Positions 30,444-39,852 of a DNA stretch of 64,000 nt are shown here, piece by piece. The stretch's first letter is position 1; every line of letters starts with the position of its first letter. A program made the translations under genes and the position numbers. The stretch spans positions 1-64,000 of the forward strand of contig JABDES010000003.1 in assembly GCA_013286935.1 (NCBI GenBank), read 5' to 3'. The stretch is from Candidatus Babelota bacterium. Lineage in GTDB: Bacteria; Babelota; Babeliae; Babelales; Vermiphilaceae. A model generated the notes under the pieces. It was not told the origin of the DNA. It was given only the letters and a program-made list of their open reading frames with translations, and searched no databases.

Positions 30444-31748
30444 TTAAAATGAAAACTCTATTCCTGCAGATAAAGCATGTGTTTTTGCAGATAAGCCGGT
30501 TACCCACAAAGTTGCCGGAATATCCCAGCTCGCCCAAACAGTTGGAATCAACTGTTCCTGATTGGTCAACCAATTAAGTTCATAAAATGCCGATAAGGTG
30601 ACATAGTCCTGTCCCCATCCGGATCGCACCTTCATGGAATTAAAATCTGCCGGCAATGCTGCTTGAGCCTGGCAGGACGGATCGGCACGAAATTCATCCT
30701 GTCTGTGATGTATCAATGTATAGCGTATACTCACCCCAAGCCCTTTTCTGAGTTGTTCCAAGGCAAAAACGCTAGAAAATACATATGTTAAGCCCGGATT
30801 TTGATGCAAAGTACCAACGTTGGCTGCAAATATGAGTGGTTCTCCAGTAACGGAGATTCTTTCAGTAAGGGTGCGCGGTAGTCGTTTGATAACTCTACCT
30901 GTTACTCCAAGTTTTACGTCTTCTTTAAGCTCAAAAAGAGCTTGTATGTCTGCATATATACCCCAATGACCATTTCCTCCAAAAGGAATGGATGCAGGTA
31001 CGTCAATTGACCGCCTCAACCCTGCAGGAATGTAGGTTCCTAGCCTATAATCCAAATCTATCCTGCGAAATTTACAGGTAAAGTTCCACGTATGATAGGC
31101 TCCCAAGAAGAGATCGATGTCACCTATGCCCGTTTGAACACTCGCATTTTCGTGTAACGAAAGCTCATTAAACATCTGTCTTAAGGAGGCACTAAGCTCT
31201 ATACGGTCATCTAGAGTTAATAAATTTCCAAGACTGTCAAATCCGCTTAGATCAACCTTATCACGCACTCTGAACTCATTGCGCGCATTAACACGCATAA
31301 TAACAGCTGAGCCTCCAACAATGAATTGATTCCAGAACGGCTGGTAACATGAAAGAGTAACTCCTTCTATTTGTTGTTTTCCATCTACCTTTAAAGGAAT
31401 TGCTCTATTGAGCCATTCAGTAGGTAATGGATTTGTTTTGCCTACCGCTGTACACGCTGCTCCTAGTTGTCCTTCGTCCAATTGGCCATATATCTCTGGA
31501 ATGCCAATCTCTTTTTGTGAACTATTGTCATCAACAGCCATGCTTGCTGTTGCAAGAAATATATCGCCTGACCATGAGGACAATAATCCGGCCGGTTTTA
31601 ATCGTATCTTTTCAAACAATGGCACAAATCGATTGTCATATATCATGGCATTCGTCTTGGCGTTAACCAGCACACAAAAAATAAAAATGACCGATTTAAC
31701 AGCATATCGGTAGAGTGTAACGTGAGATTTTAATACTTGAAATTGCAT
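30444..31748 (-). CDS. putative outer-membrane beta-barrel protein
   Basis: Signal-like YAVKSVIFIFCVLVNAKTNA; alternating polar/apolar strands, C-terminal ...SAGIEFSF ending in Phe. Confidence 0.55.
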   Translation of the reverse strand: MQFQVLKSHVTLYRYAVKSVIFIFCVLVNAKTNAMIYDNRFVPLFEKIRLKPAGLLSSWSGDIFLATASMAVDDNSSQKEIGIPEIYGQLDEGQLGAACTAVGKTNPLPTEWLNRAIPLKVDGKQQIEGVTLSCYQPFWNQFIVGGSAVIMRVNARNEFRVRDKVDLSGFDSLGNLLTLDDRIELSASLRQMFNELSLHENASVQTGIGDIDLFLGAYHTWNFTCKFRRIDLDYRLGTYIPAGLRRSIDVPASIPFGGNGHWGIYADIQALFELKEDVKLGVTGRVIKRLPRTLTERISVTGEPLIFAANVGTLHQNPGLTYVFSSVFALEQLRKGLGVSIRYTLIHHRQDEFRADPSCQAQAALPADFNSMKVRSGWGQDYVTLSAFYELNWLTNQEQLIPTVWASWDIPATLWVTGLSAKTHALSAGIEFSF

Positions 31749-31791
31749 TGATACCATAGAAAGTGCCCGCGTGAAAAATCGTTTTTGTAAT

Positions 31792-31841
31792 CCATCAAGC
31801 ATTAATGATACTGTAGCTAGCACTTTTTGGCAAAGCCTTTT
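31792..31841 (+). repeat. imperfect dispersed repeat copy 1
   Basis: CCATCAAGCATTAATGATACTGTAGCTAGCACTTTTTGGCAAAGCCTTTT matches 33307..33356 at 42/50 positions (counted by eye). Confidence 0.7.
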
Positions 31842-32060
31842 AACCTATTAATGGCTGTTGTAACTATTTTTGACAAAACTCTTTTATGGCGTTACGCATG
31901 TTATCCACAATACTTTTTACAGGCATTGCTTTTATTCTATGGCTTCTCCTATTCTGTCTTTAGAAGATCTAATCACTTCATATTTCGATGCCCAAAGTAC
32001 AAATACAACAGATTTCGTACAAGTACATTACGGAAAAACATAGCCTATGGAGATTATCCA

Positions 32061-32975
32061 ATGATACATGGTTTAAAAACTTCACATATACGTACCAACA
32101 TTATGACCCAGATCTTTATGAGCGCTGTGTTCATTTGGTGTACACTATATCCTACGCAGCTAGATGGAATGAGCGATAAGGCAACTCAAAACTCAAAAGT
32201 CGATCAAATTTTTATTTTGGATACCAATACTAATTTGATAATACTACCTTTAAAGCTAAAAGATGCCTATTGGCAACGAGCTCGCGAGCATTATACCAAT
32301 TTAACATCGGCTTATCAGGGTGACTGTGCCGCTTTACAAGCACTATTTCAGACATACACATTGCCAGAAGAAGCTTCTTCTGGCAATATTAGCTGGGTAA
32401 ACAAAAATCTACTCCAAGCCGCCACCTTCTATGCCGTCTGCCATAGCACTTGTTACTCCATGTGCGAAAGAAACACCGAAAGACCTGATTTTAAATCTTT
32501 TATGAAGCGTGTACCCGCATTAAAGCTCAGAAAGCTCAACCCAGAAGATATAATGTCATCAAAAAATTGGTTTAATAAAGCTTTAATGAATAGGATTGCA
32601 GACAAAAATAAAGACATAGATAGCAATAAGGATGTTTCATACATAGAAAATGAAAAAATTATAAGTGACTGTTTTGCAAAATGCGCAACATTAGACGAAG
32701 TATATCAAGAATATATGGCATATTTAGAACACATAAGTCAGCAAGACGATAATTCTAATAATGATTCAAAAAATGAACCTGATGACCAGATGAAATCAGC
32801 AACCTATTTTGAATATTGTAGATTTTCAGGCACCTATAAGAAGTTGATACCATGTCTGGTAGTTGGCGCAACAGCAGTGAGCCTTATTTGCTACCAAGCA
32901 TTCAAGCACAGAAACTACTTATATAACAAGCTATGGGGCAATGCATCAACTGAAAATACAACAGAGTCTTTGTAA
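32061..32975 (+). CDS. exported C-terminally anchored protein, family C member 1
   Basis: N-terminal hydrophobic segment near IMTQIFMSAVFIWCTLYPTQLDG; SATYFEYCRFS...LIPCLVVGATAVSLICYQAFKHRN. Confidence 0.65.
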   Translation: MIHGLKTSHIRTNIMTQIFMSAVFIWCTLYPTQLDGMSDKATQNSKVDQIFILDTNTNLIILPLKLKDAYWQRAREHYTNLTSAYQGDCAALQALFQTYTLPEEASSGNISWVNKNLLQAATFYAVCHSTCYSMCERNTERPDFKSFMKRVPALKLRKLNPEDIMSSKNWFNKALMNRIADKNKDIDSNKDVSYIENEKIISDCFAKCATLDEVYQEYMAYLEHISQQDDNSNNDSKNEPDDQMKSATYFEYCRFSGTYKKLIPCLVVGATAVSLICYQAFKHRNYLYNKLWGNASTENTTESL

Positions 32976-33028
32976 AAAATTACTATGTAACGCCAACTCG
33001 GGTTAAGGTATTGACAATGGAACATACA

Positions 33029-33079
33029 GATCGTCGTTGCGAGGATTCATCCGAAGCAATCCAGCTCAAAACGACGATC
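33029..33079. repeat. palindromic GCGAG...GAAGCAATCC-type repeat element
   Basis: Outer arms GATCGTCGTT/AACGACGATC flank GCGAGGATTCATCCGAAGCAATCCAGCTCAA in non-coding DNA. Confidence 0.6.
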
Positions 33080-33190
33080 AAGACATTGTTTTTCGCGAAT
33101 TTATAGACGATAGTTTTTTATGGTATGTCAATCAAGCTAACACTTTTAATCGCACTACACCTAGCAATTAATCCTTATAGAGAAGCTTTT

Positions 33191-33282
33191 TGGAGGAGAG
33201 AGGGGGATTCGAACCCCCGATCCCGTTCACACGGAATAATTGCTTTCGAGGCAACCGCATTCGACCACTCTGCCATCTCTCC
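33191..33282 (-). tRNA. tRNA-Ser (anticodon CGA), CCA encoded
   Basis: Reverse complement GGAGAGATGGCAGAGTGGTCGAATGCGGTTGCCTCGAAAGCAA...GGGGGTTCGAATCCCCCTCTCTCCTCCA with long variable arm. Confidence 0.95.
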
Positions 33283-33306
33283 ATAATTAAAGCTATTTTG
33301 CATAAA

Positions 33307-33356
33307 CCATCAAGCGTTAATGGTACTATAGTCAGCATTTTTTGGCAAAGTCTTTC
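33307..33356 (+). repeat. imperfect dispersed repeat copy 2
   Basis: CCATCAAGCGTTAATGGTACTATAGTCAGCATTTTTTGGCAAAGTCTTTC; see 31792..31841. Confidence 0.7.
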
Positions 33357-33400
33357 ACAATAAAAATATGAAGAGAGTGACATTCCAGCGCTTGACAGAC

Positions 33401-33435
33401 ACAAAAACAACCTCATATAATTAGGTTGTTTTTGT
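33401..33435 (+). terminator. hairpin upstream of 33481 gene (terminator-like or leader structure)
   Basis: ACAAAAACAACCT/AGGTTGTTTTTGT 13-bp stem. Confidence 0.5.
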
Positions 33436-33480
33436 TGGAACACATCAACACTGTTTTCAGGTCACCATAAGGAGAAATAT

Positions 33481-34605
33481 ATGACAAAAGTAATGACCGT
33501 ATTATTATGCGCTTTGTCTTGTATGACAACAGATGTAATGAGCTCTGATGATCAAGAACAATATTGGAAAGAATTCTTCTGCGCTCAGGATCACGACGCT
33601 GCGCTTCATGCGGCATATAAATCAATAAAATCATTCATCTGCACGGGCAATCTTAACGCATTTAATGAAAACAAACTTCAACTAAATGATTTTGAATACA
33701 GTTATATAGCAGGGCTAGCCCGTTACGCCAACGATAGACAAGGCACGCTCAATACCATTCAACAGCTTGCTGGGCAAGGTTGGCAAAGCTGGAGCGCCTT
33801 TAAAAAGGCAAAAAAGACGCAGTTGGCACACATTTCCAACACAGAAAAAGCAAATCTGTGCGAAATGGAAGAGTTTGAAGAGAAGATAAAACGCGATTAT
33901 TATTTCTACTATACCAAATCAGAATTTATACCATTTAATGAGAACAATCCTTCTTTTTGTACCGCTTTAAAAAATGCTATAGAAGCAGAATCAAGCATAA
34001 TCAAAAAAATGCAAGGTACCCTTAACAGATATCTTGATGCCTTTGTAGTAGAAAAATCTTATGACAACAACACAGATGAGACGGTTTTCACCGCAACAAA
34101 AAAACAATATGTAAAAGAATCCAAAAAAATAGCCCTTTTGCTATCCGAGACTCCGTCTGCTCGTCTGACAGCGAGTATTATTCTAAATGAAATATCCGAC
34201 AGGTCACAACATTCCCTTCAGGCATTTATTACAATGAATACAATACAGGCGGGACTGGCGATAGATAAAATTATAAAAAAAGATAATGTTCAAGATAGAT
34301 ATGATGCCGCTGTAGCTATGGGCAACTTTCTTATAGAGGCTTTACTTGAAAGCGCAAAGACAAAAGATGTGTCACTACCCATAATAGCCATCGGTGGACC
34401 AGTGATGCAGCTTCCAATGGACTATCCAATCACACAAATTACTAAAACTTTTAATCTCTTGGAAAAATATGAAAGTCCTACTCCAAGCAATCAAGAAGAA
34501 GTTTTTGGAAAGAACGCTGCTAACGCACTACTACGCATCCTAGACGATGGTGTAGATCCACGTAACATTGCTTTCATCGACCTGGCCAATACCTGCCATG
34601 ATTAA
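33481..34605 (+). CDS. secreted protein of unknown function
   Basis: Signal MTKVMTVLLCALSCMTTDVMS; 374 aa uninterrupted ORF. Confidence 0.65.
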   Translation: MTKVMTVLLCALSCMTTDVMSSDDQEQYWKEFFCAQDHDAALHAAYKSIKSFICTGNLNAFNENKLQLNDFEYSYIAGLARYANDRQGTLNTIQQLAGQGWQSWSAFKKAKKTQLAHISNTEKANLCEMEEFEEKIKRDYYFYYTKSEFIPFNENNPSFCTALKNAIEAESSIIKKMQGTLNRYLDAFVVEKSYDNNTDETVFTATKKQYVKESKKIALLLSETPSARLTASIILNEISDRSQHSLQAFITMNTIQAGLAIDKIIKKDNVQDRYDAAVAMGNFLIEALLESAKTKDVSLPIIAIGGPVMQLPMDYPITQITKTFNLLEKYESPTPSNQEEVFGKNAANALLRILDDGVDPRNIAFIDLANTCHD

Positions 34606-34706
34606 ATAGGTCATTTATACCAAATCTTTTTAACTGAGTCCTCTCTGTCCTTTTTTGCGCGCCTGACAGGGTTTCTTAGCTTCTCTGATGGCCATTATAA
34701 CCCGTT

Positions 34707-34735
34707 TTGACAAAAGTCTTTCAAATTGATATGAT
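34707..34735 (+). promoter_or_regulatory. predicted sigma-70-type promoter
   Basis: TTGACA - 17 nt - TATGAT, upstream of the gene starting 34853. Confidence 0.5.
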
Positions 34736-34852
34736 TACTATGTGTAATAATTTTTACAAAAAGGTAGCCGGGTCGGCATAGTAATAATTTAGTCTATTGC
34801 ACATTTAAGAAATATAAATTGTTTAATATCACGCACAATGAGAGATTTGATC

Positions 34853-36328
34853 ATGAAAACTAATGTATTTGCTCATCTTCAAGCTAGGATCAACGCTATT
34901 TTTAGCGTTTCATTTGTTCTGTTCATTGCCAATTGTGTCTCATTACAGGGGGCGCAGAACGACATAGCTTTAAGCGATAATGATTGGAAGCTCGCTCGTT
35001 ATTATTATACCAATCTAGTAGGGGCTGATAAAGGCGGGTGGATAGCTTCAGCAAGAATATCGGCAGCCTTAAGTAAGTATACTTTCAGCATTGGCACCAA
35101 AAATCTCCAAGCCCATGATTTGTTTGGAACAGCCGTTTTTTACGCGACCTGTAATAGCACCAAACAAGAAATATACGACAGCGCCACAGGTTTTAAAAGT
35201 GCCCATTTGAACTGGGACCCAATTGTCACATTTAAGAACAGTGTATTAGGCTGCGATTATGCCGGATTCACCACATACAAAAATAATCAAAACTACGTAG
35301 AGATATCAAAAAATTGGTTTAGTTCAGCGTTAATGTGTGCCATTGAAAATAAAACCGGGCTCAAAAATGAACACTTGGCACACAAAATAAGCGAAAAATT
35401 CATATCTAAATACATTGAATCATGCACAACCCTAGATGATGTATGCAAAAAATACAGGAAGCGCTTAAAAAAAGAGGGCAAGCCAAGTAAAAGTGGTCTT
35501 CATTGTCGTATATTGCGATCAACTGGCCTGCCGGTAGCTAGACAGGATTTTTCACCAACGATTGCCCCATTGCCCTTGCCAAATCATACTTATCCAACGC
35601 ATGAACCTGAACAAAGCCTGCAACAGGATCCTTCAAACAGTTCCACAAAGACTCAAGCTGCTTTTCATAGCACAACCGAACAGGAAATTCAGGAACCAAC
35701 CACTGATTACACACCTGACAAGCCAAAAAATTCCCTACATAATGCCAAGCTACGAAGCGTAGCGCGCGCAAATCAGCTTCTTAAAGTAAAATCAACTACA
35801 ACAAGCGATCAGCAGCCTGCGCCAGGCTCTAATGATCAAGGTCCATCTTTTCAGGAAGAATCTGGACGTAAAAAACCTTCTATGCGTAGCGCAGTGCGAG
35901 CCACCCAGCTCGCTAGTAGGGAGACGTCAACCAATGGCAAGCCTGCTGAAAGCACGAAGACCAGTCAGGACAAAGAAGAAGATATGATGGAGGAAGATCT
36001 TGATGATGAAGCACCTCGAGGGCTTGAAAACCAAGATCAAGATATAGATGATCTTAACTTTGACGGTCAATCTGACATTCAACAAACAATCAATACAACT
36101 GATCTTAACGCTGCCACCACCACAGGCTTTAATACTCAGGCCGATATTGATAATACAATTGATAATAACGCTAAATCAGCAACATATTTTGAATTTTGTA
36201 GACTATCGAATGCCAATAACATACTGATACCGTGCATAATAGCTGGAGTAGCTGTTGTAGGACTTATTGCCTATAAAGTTCACAGAAAATATATTGGGAA
36301 AAATCAACCAATGGAGGTTTCATCATGA
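34853..36328 (+). CDS. exported C-terminally anchored protein, family C member 2
   Basis: Signal-like INAIFSVSFVLFIANCVSLQGA; low-complexity middle; SATYFEFCRLS...LIPCIIAGVAVVGLIAYKVHRKY. Confidence 0.7.
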   Translation: MKTNVFAHLQARINAIFSVSFVLFIANCVSLQGAQNDIALSDNDWKLARYYYTNLVGADKGGWIASARISAALSKYTFSIGTKNLQAHDLFGTAVFYATCNSTKQEIYDSATGFKSAHLNWDPIVTFKNSVLGCDYAGFTTYKNNQNYVEISKNWFSSALMCAIENKTGLKNEHLAHKISEKFISKYIESCTTLDDVCKKYRKRLKKEGKPSKSGLHCRILRSTGLPVARQDFSPTIAPLPLPNHTYPTHEPEQSLQQDPSNSSTKTQAAFHSTTEQEIQEPTTDYTPDKPKNSLHNAKLRSVARANQLLKVKSTTTSDQQPAPGSNDQGPSFQEESGRKKPSMRSAVRATQLASRETSTNGKPAESTKTSQDKEEDMMEEDLDDEAPRGLENQDQDIDDLNFDGQSDIQQTINTTDLNAATTTGFNTQADIDNTIDNNAKSATYFEFCRLSNANNILIPCIIAGVAVVGLIAYKVHRKYIGKNQPMEVSS

Positions 36329-37158
36329 AAGCCTATCTCAAATGTACTGCAAACGCGCTCCTTGGCGTTTTATTTATATTGATTGCTATACATTTCAACC
36401 ATGTAGTAGCTGCAGAGGGCAATGTTGAAGAGGAAATTACTCCTCTGACCGCTCAGGAGTGGGAGTTCTTCCATGACACACTAAAGACCTGTAAATTTAG
36501 AATGACTTCAGCGGAGGTGCTAGGCGACAACTACCTAATAGTTGTCAATAAACTTGCCTCTCTTATAGAGGGATATAGCGATGGCCGGATGGGCCCTTCT
36601 GAAAGAATGCTATTTAAGGCCGCAATTTTTTATATGCACTATACTTCTCATGCCTACTCGTCGGTTGCCATCCACACTAGCATTCCCTATCGCACTGAAT
36701 TTTCAAAGCTTACATCCGATCTGAACATCTCAGATGATTTGATACTAGAGGCAAAAAATGAGTTCAATAGAAGACTGTTAAGTGCCGTAAAAATAGCCCA
36801 TGCCAATGATAATGGCACTGTAGATTATATAATAGATGAGGGGCTAATACAGTACGCGGTTACCTTTAAGAACTTCAACACGGCATGTCTTGATTATTAT
36901 GGTCGACTGACAGCAAGGTCCACTAATCCTGCGCCCACCAAAAATCAAAAAAGCTCCGGTGATCCTATACCACCCACCAATAATCAAAAAAAACCAACTG
37001 ATGGCGAGCCCTTAATCAAATCAGATAATTTCAGAAATGTTATATTGGGTCTTACAGGAGTGGGAGCATTAAGTGTAATTGCCTATCAAACCTACAAACA
37101 CAGGAAACGCATCTCCAATGCTCTATGGAAAGATCCATCAATGGAAGTTGCATCATAA
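36325..37158 (+). CDS. exported C-terminally anchored protein, family C member 3
   Basis: 4-nt ATGA overlap with previous gene; signal CTANALLGVLFILIAIHFNHVVAA; C-term VILGLTGVGALSVIAYQTYKHRKR...PSMEVAS. Confidence 0.7.
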   Translation: MKAYLKCTANALLGVLFILIAIHFNHVVAAEGNVEEEITPLTAQEWEFFHDTLKTCKFRMTSAEVLGDNYLIVVNKLASLIEGYSDGRMGPSERMLFKAAIFYMHYTSHAYSSVAIHTSIPYRTEFSKLTSDLNISDDLILEAKNEFNRRLLSAVKIAHANDNGTVDYIIDEGLIQYAVTFKNFNTACLDYYGRLTARSTNPAPTKNQKSSGDPIPPTNNQKKPTDGEPLIKSDNFRNVILGLTGVGALSVIAYQTYKHRKRISNALWKDPSMEVAS

Positions 37159-37342
37159 AAGCTTATTTCAACTCTACCACTAACGTCGTGGCTATCCATA
37201 TGCTATCATTCTAACCCTGCACCATTACGACACAATCCATTTCTATTGCTACCAACAACAACTTACGATAAGCTTGCGCAAGTTCAGAGTAACCTCATGT
37301 GTAAATGCCGTAATGAAGAAAAATAAAAAGGAAGAGGGTGTT

Positions 37343-38788
37343 ATGAGTGATGTGCAAGCGATAGTTTTGGCAGCCGGACAAGCAAGTAGGTTTAGAACGG
37401 AAAAAACTAAATTGGTGGAGCAGATATGTGGCCAAGAGTTAATCATTTATGTTACAAAGCTACTTGAGTCTTTATCCGTCCCAACAACCGTCGTCGTCGG
37501 TTATCAAAAAGAACTTCTCATGTCAGTGATTAATCAATATCACCAAAATAATATTACATTTATAAATCAAGATAACAGGCATGGCACTGGTCATGCGCTC
37601 AAATGCACTCGTGAGCAATGGAAAAGCAAATATATTCTTGTCCTTAATGGTGATATTCCGCTCTTGAAGCCTTCTTTAATAGAAGCGCTCTATCTTGAGC
37701 ATACAAAAACCGATTCTATCTTTAGTTTTGTTACCGCTCACCACAACGCTCCCTCATCATCATACGGTAGAGTTATTCAGGACAAACATGGCATAAGGAT
37801 TGTGGAAGCACATGAATTTACGATGGACCCTCAAGAACACTGCTGCATCAATGCTGGTGTGTACATCATCAATAGAGAGTTTTTGGAGCATGAGATTGAC
37901 AATCTCGAACATAATGCACAAACGAAAGAACTTTATATCGTTGATTTAATTAGAAGAGCAAACAACGATGGCTGTAAGATTACTACGATATCTGTACCAT
38001 TTGACCAGGTACGCGGGGTTAACACGCTAGAAGAATTATGGATAGCAGAACAAATTAAGCGATCAGAACTTGTACGCTACTGGATGGACCTTGGCGTACG
38101 TTTTATGTCAGCACATGATACGCACCTTGATCTGAGCGTTCGCATTGGAACCGCCTCTTATATCGGCGCAGATGCTCATCTGTTGGGAAACACGATCCTG
38201 GAAAATCATTGTCATATTGCTCCATTTTCCATTATTGAAAATAGCGTAATTGGTGCTGGAAGCAGGGTTCACGGATTTTCTGTTATCAAAAATGCTCAGA
38301 TAGGCCCCAATTGTGACATTGGACCATTTGCCCATGTCCAAAATACAACGATTGGACACAGTTCCGTGGTAGGTAATTTTGTTCAAACAAAGCAATCACA
38401 TATTGGAAGCAATACCAAAGCAAAGCACCATGCTTACTTGGGTGATGCATTTATAGGCAATAAGGTCAATATTGGCGCAGGAACTATAACCTGCAATCAT
38501 GACGGCGTCACAAAACATGCAACAACCATTTTGGACAATGCTTATATTGGTAGCAACAACAGTCTTGTTGCACCAATTGTCATAGGGGCAAATGCCTTTA
38601 CTGCAGCTGGCTCTGTAATTACTAAGGATGTTCCTGATAACGCTTTGGCAATTGGACGCGCGCACCAAATTAATAAATTGTCTTACTCAAATAAAATCAA
38701 TAGGAACAAAAATCATACAATAGGAAATGATGATCAACTTGTAGCCAACGCAGAGAAAATCTCCAAAGAAACAATTGATTCTGTATAG
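37343..38788 (+). CDS. glmU: bifunctional GlcNAc-1-P uridyltransferase / GlcN-1-P acetyltransferase
   Basis: QAIVLAAGQASRF, NQDNRHGTGHALKC, LNGDIPLL, hexapeptide repeats, HAYLGDAFIGNKVNIGAGTITCNHDGVTKH. Confidence 0.95.
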   Translation: MSDVQAIVLAAGQASRFRTEKTKLVEQICGQELIIYVTKLLESLSVPTTVVVGYQKELLMSVINQYHQNNITFINQDNRHGTGHALKCTREQWKSKYILVLNGDIPLLKPSLIEALYLEHTKTDSIFSFVTAHHNAPSSSYGRVIQDKHGIRIVEAHEFTMDPQEHCCINAGVYIINREFLEHEIDNLEHNAQTKELYIVDLIRRANNDGCKITTISVPFDQVRGVNTLEELWIAEQIKRSELVRYWMDLGVRFMSAHDTHLDLSVRIGTASYIGADAHLLGNTILENHCHIAPFSIIENSVIGAGSRVHGFSVIKNAQIGPNCDIGPFAHVQNTTIGHSSVVGNFVQTKQSHIGSNTKAKHHAYLGDAFIGNKVNIGAGTITCNHDGVTKHATTILDNAYIGSNNSLVAPIVIGANAFTAAGSVITKDVPDNALAIGRAHQINKLSYSNKINRNKNHTIGNDDQLVANAEKISKETIDSV

Positions 38789-38804
38789 AGGAGATTGAAA
38801 TTTT

Positions 38805-39812
38805 TTAAACGTCGGCATGCATATTAGAAGCATGTTGTTTTCGATTAAAGTATCGGTAGGCGGCCATGCAACACCCAATAACAACAAAAGCAGCTGCGGC
38901 AACAACGACCGGCGTTTGCATTTTGCCACTCATTTGGAACAGTAAAGGTGTACCATTTTGTTTTTTGTCAGCATGATCATTATTGCCAGGCACTTGTTGT
39001 TTTCCGTTACCTTTATTTAGGCCAGATGAAGAATCATTTATACGTGTGGCAGTAGCGGTAGAATCAGCTTGTTGTTTTTGGTCTTGGTTTTTAGTTTGCG
39101 CCAAAGACGACTGACGATTATCGTAAGCAGCAACAATAAGGATACGCAATTCTCTATTAACAAGGTCGCTACACTTACTTTTTGCCAATAGCAAAAGGTC
39201 ATCTGTAAGTAGGTCCAAGGGGGTATGACCATCGTTGTTCTTTATACACTCTACCGCGCTATTGGCGGCAACAAATTTGCTCATTAAGTAGTATTTTGAA
39301 TCGATAGATGCAGATGTATTCGCTGCTATACAATGCATTGGTGTAAATCCATCTGAAATACGGCGTACTTCAAGCATTGTTGGATTTTCTCTGGCAATCT
39401 CCCGAACTATGTGAAATGCATAAGATAGGACACCATCCTTCATGCACATCGAACTACTCAGCAGGCTATGAAGAACCGTTTCTCCGTCCACCCCTATTAA
39501 ATTTTTTAGATTTACACGTTGCATTACTGCAACACGTTGGTCTTCGTTCAAGCGCTTAAATGCTTCAAAGTTACTATCTGGGCATAGTTTTTCTATCTTT
39601 GCAGGAACTATGTGCTTAAGAAGTGCTTGCCTTACATTTGTTATCATAGGTGCTGCATGACCACCACTACATCGAGAAAAATAGACAATAAGCGGCAAAA
39701 TAACATCAGTGTTTTCTTGAAGAATGCTTCTATCTTCTTCAGACTTCATACCGTACGTTTTGGTCATCATACAAAGAAGGGCCAGGGCTGAAAAGAATCT
39801 ATTAAAGTTCAT
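38805..39812 (-). CDS. exported ankyrin-like protein with C-terminal TM, family D member 1
   Basis: Signal MNFNRFFSALALLCMMTKTYG; VDGETVLHSLL, DGFTPMHCIA, DGHTPLDLL; C-term CMAAYRYFNRKQ. Confidence 0.75.
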   Translation of the reverse strand: MNFNRFFSALALLCMMTKTYGMKSEEDRSILQENTDVILPLIVYFSRCSGGHAAPMITNVRQALLKHIVPAKIEKLCPDSNFEAFKRLNEDQRVAVMQRVNLKNLIGVDGETVLHSLLSSSMCMKDGVLSYAFHIVREIARENPTMLEVRRISDGFTPMHCIAANTSASIDSKYYLMSKFVAANSAVECIKNNDGHTPLDLLTDDLLLLAKSKCSDLVNRELRILIVAAYDNRQSSLAQTKNQDQKQQADSTATATRINDSSSGLNKGNGKQQVPGNNDHADKKQNGTPLLFQMSGKMQTPVVVAAAAFVVIGCCMAAYRYFNRKQHASNMHADV

Positions 39813-39852
39813 TGTTGCTCGCGATAAAAATATTGTTTAAGTTCAAAATTTT

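Noticed and set aside
33168-33443. 91-aa minus-strand ORF
   Set aside because: Spans the tRNA-Ser gene (ERWQSGRMRLPRKQLFRVNGIGGSNPPLSS is translated tRNA).
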